Source: Cristatella mucedo | Taxonomy: Eukaryota; Bryozoa; Phylactolaemata; Cristatellidae | Assembly: GCA_009760855.2 (NCBI GenBank) | Contig: WPIO01000001.1 | Location: 10,536,501-10,600,500, forward strand | Direction of reading: 5' to 3' | DNA: 64,000 nucleotides | Shown here: positions 57,867-64,000 of the stretch, in pieces | Layout: the number at the start of each line of letters is the position of its first letter | How positions within the stretch are numbered: the stretch's first letter is position 1 | The notes under the pieces: generated by a model | Told to the model about the DNA's origin: nothing | The model's database searches: none | The model's input: the letters and a program-made list of their open reading frames with translations, nothing else | Made by a program: the position numbers and the translations under genes

Positions 57867-58132
57867 TGAGACAACATAGTTGTGCAGTGATAAAGTGCGA
57901 GATGGAATTGTGAGTGGTTCGCAAGAGTCCAGACCTGCTGAGGCTATGTCTTTCCTGCTGCCACCCAGATTTCATGCTCAGTGCAGCAACAGTCTTCATG
58001 TGTGCAGACAGAAGCGACAGTACAGTTATGAAGAACTGTGGCAGCTCGACTTGTCTGTCGAGCGCTGTGCTGCAACTCACACGACCCACGAGACTGATAA
58101 TAACCCTCTCACATGGTACTTCCTTCCTAGCA
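57867..58132 (-). CDS. Candidate exon of the unidentified minus-strand gene
   Basis: On the minus strand the acceptor is CCATCTCCTGTTAG|TGCTAG (58133) and the donor CTCA|GTAAGA (57867), 266 bases, open throughout. It reads ARKEVPCERVIISLVGRVSC, then VELPQFFITVLSLLSAHMKT and SISHFITAQLCCL. Spliced to 57634 the frame stays open (TSKVIVCSLKRQLAKQTFTS). No family recognised. Confidence 0.35.
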
Positions 58133-58439
58133 CTAACAGGAGATGGACTCAGACGTTCTGCCTCACTCACTCGTCAGGGTCCCCATTCTGTTGCTCTGGC
58201 TGTACCCATCTGAAAGCTCCTCATCTCACCAGCTACGTCTTCATGACTGTTGTATTAGTTGGCAAGCATTGAACTAATCTCGCTTCCTCTGAGAGATCGT
58301 AATTCCAGTTCAGGTGCTCCTTCAAAGCCTGCAAGCCAGTACTGACACAGAGATTACATGACATTGTATGACTAGCTACCTCTAGTTTTCATAGTAGCAT
58401 TTTCCGACATCTGTCTGACCATTCTTTTATAACAGTTAT

Positions 58440-58535
58440 GTAGCGTGCTGAAAGTGTATGGTTTCGGTCGTGAATGTATCGACGACGCTTCACTTGCCGC
58501 GGCATATGTGAAGCGTATAGAAAGAGATTTATTTC
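58440..58535 (+). mobile_element. SINE-A/LINE tail fragment
   Basis: GCGGCATATGTGAAGCGTAT and AGAAAGAGATTTATTTCCTT match the CATATGTGAAGCGCC..AGAGATT block of SINE-A. Only the centre of the element is visible. Confidence 0.45.
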
Positions 58536-58979
58536 CTTCAGCCATGTCGAGCAGCCTAGGGCACTTTGGAAAGTCTCGAACCCAGGGTCGTGTCTCGACG
58601 TTTGAGCAATTCTGTTGCAATACGCATGGCAGGAGTGGACGATTGCCAAGGGCTTCTTTTATTTCTGATAGTGAATGAGCTTCAGCTGGAATCAGTTGAA
58701 CCAATGAGCCTCTTATGTGCCATATACATGTTTTTATTGGTGTCAACATGAATGCGTGTCGTTACAATAAAGGCTCCACAGATAGAGGAGCGTGTATCCA
58801 GCTGGACATATGTTAGGAAACCATAACACCTGCAGCAGTTCCAGTGTGGATGCAGTATATTTCCACATGACAGGCCTTAAACTGGTCAAGTTAAATCAGT
58901 CTGTAACTCGCAAAATGCACCACGAAGAGGGCTACGAAGCCTCTTCCTCCACAGTGAAATTCCAGCTAGATGCTATCTG

Positions 58980-59258
58980 AAAGCAAATCACTCTTCTGAG
59001 GTAACTGTTGGCAAACACATAGGTTTTGGCAACCAAACTGGTAAGGAATCACAGCATATTGTCGAGTTCCCGCTTGTTGGGACTCGATGAGCTGACGTCC
59101 TCGGCTAATCCATTGCAGCAGGATGTGCGGAACCAGTACCACTTCGCTAAAGTGCCGAACGGCAGAGCAGCAAGTTGATTCCAGATGGTCGTACAGTGTG
59201 TGCAACTTGATTTGGGATTGCCACCTGTGGTTTAATCTCTCATGCAGCTGTATGATTG
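58980..59258 (-). CDS. Candidate exon of the unidentified minus-strand gene
   Basis: The acceptor is CCACTCCAATCATACAG|CTGCATG on the minus strand. The frame reads LHERLNHRWQSQIKLHTLYD, HFSEVVLVPHILLQWISRGR and QYAVIPYQFGCQNLCVCQQL. The 3' limit is uncertain because no strong donor precedes the stop. The family is unknown. Confidence 0.33.
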
Positions 59259-60102
59259 GAGTGGACAAATAACCCATTTTTGTCGTTGTCTGCTCGAGCT
59301 GCCAATAACAATAAGGCTCATGGTGGAAGCGAGACTCAACTCGTTAGTCCCAGCGATGTGCCTTCCTTTTGCACTTGTGCATTTGAACTCATATTGCTTG
59401 CAGGCCGAGAGTCCAAGCAGCAGGCAGCAGTCACTAGCAGCAAGACTTGATGAGCTTCCCGACGGTCGTTCAGGTGTGCAGGCTTTTGTTTGAGCGTGGG
59501 ATCATGGCAAACCGATCTGACGCATTAAATAGGGTACAAATCTTATAACTTTGTGACCAGGTGGGTTGCACCTGTTGCACAGCGAGAAATTGAAGGAAGG
59601 ACTCGCTTGAGAAATGCCAAATAGATCAGCCATGGAGTAAACGTAGCAGTTGGAAAATGTGCAGCGTGTTCTCACGCTAGGATCCGATAAACAGCTTTTG
59701 CTGCTGGGAACGGTTTTCGTGCTCTGCATGCAGTGAAGCGCCTTCCGGCCTGAGCAGTAACGGTGTTCCCGCCTGAGCAGTGGTTTCGCTCCTTTCTTGC
59801 GTGGAGTGGAAAACTCCTGTTAGGCGCAGCACGTTGTGCAGTTCGAGTGTGTGTCGTGAACTGCAAACTGCAAGCACAGACAGATTCACAATAACCCTCT
59901 ACCAAACAGCACTTTCTCCCATTTCGAGGAGGATAGGAGACTCTAATCGGTTCTTGTGAATGCCTTTGCTGAGGGAAGTGGCCTTCATTGGGTCATTGCA
60001 CGCGACGAACGAACGCATTTGACGCCACGCATTGGCCACATGACATTAACACAGAGCACGTGCAGTACATGAACACGAACCAAGACACAGTGGCACACAC
60101 TG

Positions 60103-60103
<1 letters not shown>

Positions 60104-60158
<55 letters not shown>

Positions 60159-60179
60159 TAGAAGGAGAGAGAGAGAGAG
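60104..60179 (+). repeat. GA microsatellite
   Basis: An almost pure GA run, broken once by AAAATAGAAG. Confidence 0.97.
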
Positions 60180-60589
60180 TGGACATTAAGACAAACTGAT
60201 GGACAGAGCAGATGAATGGACAAACTGTATACGGCTGACGTTGGGAGGGAACAGCTCTTCAGAATAAAACAGGAAGGAGTATTATAGCTGCTCTCATCAC
60301 ATGACACTGAACGGATAAGCTCAAAATGTCAGCCTGCTTATTGCCATACATTGTACATTTTTATATACTCCCATCTTAACTCCTGACAAGCCAAAGTGGA
60401 TGCTTTCACTGAGGTAGGTGTCAAAAAGTTTGGAGCTGCTTTTAAGTACACAAGATAGCTCACAGATTCAACCCTCGAAACAGAGAGGGGAGAACTCGTG
60501 GATGAATCAAGAGGGCAGTGAGGAAGTGATAGCATGGAGGTAGCAGCTCAGTACGGCTGGAAATAATAAATAGACTAAATCCAGCTGAC

Positions 60590-60750
60590 GATTAAACAGC
60601 TTCTTTTTGTATAGCGACAGAGAGCCTTGACGGTTATCACCACTCGTGGCCTGCAGGCGATAAAGAATCGTGTCCACGGCCGGACTCAAGCCCACGACTG
60701 CAATCGGACGAGGTCGTGAAAGCAACGGCGCCTTGCGCCATATTGTGCAT
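60590..60750 (-). mobile_element. SINE-B copy, reversed
   Basis: TTAAACAGCTTCTTTTTGTA, TAGCGACAGAGAGCCTTGAC, GGTTATCACCACTCGTGGCC, ACTCAAGCCCACGACTGCAA and GAGGTCGTGAAAGCAACG are reversed SINE-B. Confidence 0.78.
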
Positions 60751-60939
60751 CCACGGCTCAGCCGAAAGCGATGTGCTTGTAGTCTTCTGCAGCATTGGAG
60801 AGAATAGAGGGGCTTGCTGCAAAGAATTGTGAGTGAAGTGAGTTCGACAATCTAAGGGCATGTCTGATTACAAAGCTTCTGCTATGCCACAAGGGGGGGT
60901 CTTTTTGTTGATACGCAATTGAAGGGCTTTCGGATCAGA

Positions 60940-61025
60940 ATAATAATAAGTCTCTACAATTTCCTTGTTGATAAAGGAGCGCTCCCCTCAGAGTAAACTT
61001 TATCTCTCTCTACGCGTCTTTACCA
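60940..61025 (-). mobile_element. LINE 3' tail, reversed and degenerate
   Basis: A TAA repeat, GCGCTCCCCTCAGAGTAAAC and CTCTCTACGCGTCTTTACCA correspond to the reversed LINE hairpin tail. Confidence 0.6.
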
Positions 61026-61879
61026 TCGACTACGAGTTTTTTCCCATATCCCTATGATCATCCGAGAGGCTCATTGCCTCGCATTCAATAAAAGGGATTA
61101 GTGGCTGATTTGCTTTAGTATTTTTGACTAGCGCTTACAGGTGCATATTCATCACCAGAACTGTATAGAGGTGCTTAATGGCTCGTTTATGTTTGCCTTC
61201 ACATCCAAAAACGAATCACACTATTCCTGTTTTAGACAGAATCACGGCCTTATATGAAATCATTAGCCATCCACAGTGAATGGCGGTATTTTCCCTAATC
61301 TTCTCGTAGCAGGGATTAAGATATGAGTCACCCACGCCGATTTTAGTTTGGTTTCCCGTCGCGCACTGACACAAAACACCAGTCGACGAGCAATCCCCAC
61401 GCAGTGTTATTCGACTAGGGCACTGTGACCGCGGGAAGCGCCACGCACGTCCCTGGCAGACGTTTCATCCTAACTGACAGGGCTTCTCTCCTATGCGGGT
61501 TCCGAACCACTGCGCTGCTGATTCAGATTAGCCAAGTCGTTTGCTAACGGCCCAGCAGTGCTCCAATTGGCTAGTTCGTGTTCATGAGGGGCCCTCCAGC
61601 CTAATACCGTCTAACCACAACATTAGGCAGGGACTAGGCGTCTGTCGTAGGCTGTGGGTATGCATAAACACAACGGGGCATTTTTACAGGGGCGATTGAA
61701 AATTGGCATCTTCCTATAGCAGCAAAGTCTCTTAGGTCCATCACGGCTGTAGGCGTGTTATAGTGGTCCCGATGAGTAGGGAGTTTGGTTTGGCCATCGT
61801 TCAAACTTTGAGGGGGAAATTGGCCGACATCAAGGATCTGCAAACAAGCATGTCAGCTTATCAGGTCGCGTTCAGCTGA
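61026..61879. other. Unassigned sequence
   Basis: No gene or repeat family recognised. Confidence 0.3.
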
Positions 61880-62490
61880 TAACAATAGTTTAGATTGACT
61901 AGTACATCAGGTTATCTAGACATAGAAGTGTATAGCCAATGACATGGGCATATGATAGCCGATACCAAGGGCATCTTCACGAGTATGGGTAGGACTTTTC
62001 CCAAGAGGTTCCTATACGTAGAAATAGCACAGGGCCAAGAAAAAGATGCTTGTGGAACCATGCTCGTGACTGGTCTGCTTGAATGAGACTTGACCATCAT
62101 ACGATGTGAAACTGGACGGGGATAGAAAAAGTATGGTTCAAACCAAGCTAGATCATCATCTGCCAGATCGATTAGTTTTTCACACGGTCACATGGTGGAT
62201 AGCAGTTTCAATGGAATGGTGCCGATTGCACCCCGATTGAACTTTGTCTGATAATTCATTCTTTTAAATTTATTCCGAAAGCTGCTCAGTGGAATCTTTT
62301 CAAGAATCTTAAATAAACAAGAAGGAGAATAGGAGCAGGACAATGATTTTCTTAGATCTTCGAATCAAAGCCTGGCTTTTCAAATATTGGTCAAAATGAT
62401 GGCCAATTTGAATGACTTAAGAATAGCTCCATTATTCAGTGAAGCATTAAAAACCTGACTTATGGCTGGTCCAAGCTTGTCCACTAGGTA
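61880..62490 (-). mobile_element. Reverse-transcriptase relic of a LINE, reversed
   Basis: The minus strand gives in order ISQVFNASLNNGAILKSFKL, FKILEKI, LSDKVQSGCNRHHSIETAIH, LADDDLAWFEPYF and MVPQASFLGPVLFL (one frameshift in the last). These match the N-terminal reverse-transcriptase blocks of non-LTR elements (IFN.SL..G..P..WK, LSKILE, QSGFR..HST.TA, WF.SYL, VPQGS.LGP.LF). The frame is broken. Confidence 0.72.
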
Positions 62491-62559
62491 AGACTAGCAC
62501 AGAATGGATGGCATTGTGATGGCACGACAAAGAGAGAAGATGCTGGCCCGACATTTGGG

Positions 62560-62710
62560 TTGGCCGTGATAGCCGTATCTCCACATCTCCGAAAATAATC
62601 CTGCAAATCCTCAAAGATTATGTGGGTGTTATGCAGGAGAGTTTGTATAGCGCACTCACAGCATAATCGGCTTTCGGTATGCATTTTGGTTGCGTCAAAA
62701 GGCTTCATTC
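62560..62710 (-). mobile_element. Repeat-C 3' fragment, reversed
   Basis: GTGGGTGTTATGCAGGAGAG, TTTGTATAGCGCACTCACAG and GGCTTTCGGTATGCATTTTG are the reverse complement of the end of repeat-C. Confidence 0.7.
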
Positions 62711-63039
62711 TCATGCAGAAAAGAGAAAGTAAGATGCATAGCTGAATCAGGGGAGCAGTTGAGATTAGGGAGTAGCATGGAAGTAGCAGCCCAGAACTGG
62801 CTGGAAATTATGTGGGGTGCCATAGGCGGCAGCAGAAAAGTACTATACATTTTACCTCGTACATGGCCCCCAAAATTTGGGGTCAGATAATGAAGAGGGG
62901 GCTTATACTTGAGGTACTTTTTTGCTTTTATATTGTGCGATTTGAATGCCACCGAAACAAGATTAACTGGTCGCCAAATGTGTTCGGGTAGGCTTGTTTA
63001 TCAACACAAATTCGACATTCCACGTGCTCAAAATGGATA

Positions 63040-63345
63040 ATGAAGAGGATGGTGTCATCAAGATCGATGACGACTGCACAGATTACGCAACGATAACTAC
63101 TCTCCTACTACCGACTATGGCACATCCTTTTTTCAGCGGTCCTGAGCTGCTACTTCTATGCTACTCATTACCTCAACTGCTCTCCTGACTCTGCTATGCT
63201 TCCACTTTCTCTTGTTGCGTGAGACGAAGTCTGTTGGCTACCGAAAGCCGCTTAGCTGTGACTGCGCTATACAAAACTCTCCTGCGTAACACCCACATGG
63301 TCTTTATGACTTTGTGGAGTTATAGACGGAGATACGAGGACGTGG
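63040..63345 (+). mobile_element. Repeat-C copy
   Basis: GATTACGCAACGATAACTAC, CGACTATGGCACATCC, GAGACGAAGTCTGTTGGCTA, TGACTGCGCTATACAAAACT and GACTTTGTGGAGTTATAGAC match the unit at 27860-28181. Confidence 0.85.
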
Positions 63346-63620
63346 ATAACGGAATTGACAGATCCATCCAAAACAGTGATAGCCGAGGCCTAAACGATGA
63401 CAGAGGTGGCCATGATGACGACGTGCATCATTATGAAAGTCATCACAACATTGGCAGAGGTTGTGACGACGGTGGAGGTGGTGATGACATCGGCAGCATC
63501 AACGGCGACCACGATGATCGGGAACAAGTTAGAATCCGCTAAACCAGAAATCAGAGAAGACAAGCGGGCTCTGAATGTAAGCATCAATAAATCCATCAAA
63601 GTAGCATTATGAGAAAATTG
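63346..63620 (+). repeat. Degenerate GAC/GAT-rich low-complexity stretch
   Basis: Many GATGACGA-like words give Asp/His/Gly-rich or Thr/Met-rich frames in all phases. It looks like a decayed trinucleotide repeat rather than a gene. Confidence 0.5.
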
Positions 63621-63629
63621 AACCAAATA

Positions 63630-63960
63630 GATGATGGCCAGTTGGGTGACAACTTGACACCAGCAGGACAGATCAAGAAGCCATCCATTGGTCAGGTCTG
63701 TGAGTGGGTGTGAAGGCCTCGAACAATGTAAAGCCAGAGACTATAGTCATAGCTGTCAAGAAGTGTGGCATTTCAAATGCAATGAAGGGAACGAAAGTGA
63801 TACAGTGTATGAAGAGGGTGATGGCGACAATGATTATAGCGGAGTTACCACGAAATTTCAAGCTTGTGATATGAATGAGGAAGATGGAGAGGGTATCTTC
63901 GCCATTCCTGGTGCAGAGGATAGCGATAGTGACATGAGTTATTATTATGAGTCTTGGTAT
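63630..63960 (+). pseudogene. pogo-like transposase relic (C-terminal part)
   Basis: Three reading frames must be combined to see it: LTPAGQIKKPSIGQVCEWV (63655-63711), then KPETIVIAVKKCGISNAM (about 63732-63785), then NESDTVYEEGDGDNDY and a long acidic tail. TPAG..KKPS...VCEWV...W and ETI..SFKKCGISNA.DGTED are the signature of the end of pogo/Tigger-type DDE transposases. At least two frameshifts make it a dead copy. The upstream catalytic domain is not visible. Confidence 0.65.
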
Positions 63961-64000
63961 TGTTTGGTTTATTCAGTTATTGAATACAAATATTTTTTTC

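Larger units (their letters stand above)
55700..59900 (-). other. Possible unidentified multi-exon gene, minus strand
   Basis: Several minus-strand open stretches look protein-like and start after good acceptors. In transcription order: 59867 downward (SSRHTLELHNVLRLTGVFHS), 59502 region (NCYVYSMADLFGISQASPSF), 59256 downward (LHERLNHRWQSQIKLHTLYD), 58132-57867, 57634 downward, 57316-57015, 56837-56738 (VEMLLPKLSNLGRCIRFINW) and 55955 downward (LTQDVDAFVPILKRYETCTK). They are unlike the LINE and SINE families here. The junction 57867/57634 is phase-consistent with a strong donor (TCA|GTAAGA) and a strong acceptor (TTTTGTTGTTACAG). The other junctions do not chain cleanly, and overlapping open frames around 59.7 kb show that openness alone is weak evidence. 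I do not recognise the protein. It could be a real gene, a pseudogene, or chance. Confidence 0.33.

Noticed and set aside
58372-58749. 125-codon minus-strand frame as an exon of the unidentified gene
   Set aside because: It runs over a SINE-A/LINE tail fragment (about 58490-58530) and has no convincing splice sites.

Overview
The window is animal (metazoan) nuclear DNA: intron-bearing genes with GT-AG splice sites, AATAAA signals, long repeat-filled introns, and dense LINE and SINE relics. The proteins are conserved animal housekeeping proteins and the repeats look like those of a marine invertebrate. I cannot name the species, or even the phylum, from sequence alone.

Layout. (1) 1919-25699, plus strand: a complete 11-exon gene for COP9 signalosome subunit 2 (CSN2). 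All exon phases chain to a 441-residue protein almost collinear with the vertebrate one; the poly(A) signal is at 26084. Its introns hold most of the mobile DNA of the left half. (2) 30995-34972, plus strand: a three-exon RCC1 gene (Ran guanine-nucleotide exchange factor), 499 residues with a long basic N-terminal tail. (3) 35313-35775, minus strand: the large 3' coding exon of a Jagunal homologue (JAGN1), convergent with RCC1; stop codons are 340 bases apart and the poly(A) signals nearly overlap. (4) 36-55 kb: no convincing host gene; LINE and SINE copies, microsatellites and unassigned DNA. The best-preserved LINE open reading frame (420 codons, reverse transcriptase) is at 47843-49102. (5) About 55.7-59.9 kb, minus strand: several protein-like open stretches with plausible splice sites, possibly an unidentified multi-exon gene. 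(6) 60-64 kb: more repeats, a reverse-transcriptase relic and the broken C-terminal part of a pogo-like transposase.

Mobile DNA. One CR1/L2-like LINE dominates, with more than 25 recognisable pieces in both orientations. Its 3' end is a short hairpin (AAAGCGCC ... GGCGCTTT) followed by an ATT-type tail. A tRNA-derived SINE (called SINE-A here) ends in the same hairpin, which suggests that the LINE machinery moves it. A second tRNA-like SINE (SINE-B) and a third dispersed repeat (repeat-C) share a shorter GCGCTATACAAA-type tail. DNA transposons appear as a TTAA-flanked piggyBac-like element nested in a LINE, a 643-base pogo/Tigger-like element, and the transposase relic.

Most notable observations: a 33-base tandem duplication that doubles the 3' splice site of CSN2 exon 9, the upstream copy leading to a stop; a 55-base almost perfect hairpin at 28391-28445; the LINE/SINE shared 3' hairpin; tail-to-tail LINE copies inside CSN2 intron 4; and the tightly convergent RCC1/JAGN1 pair.
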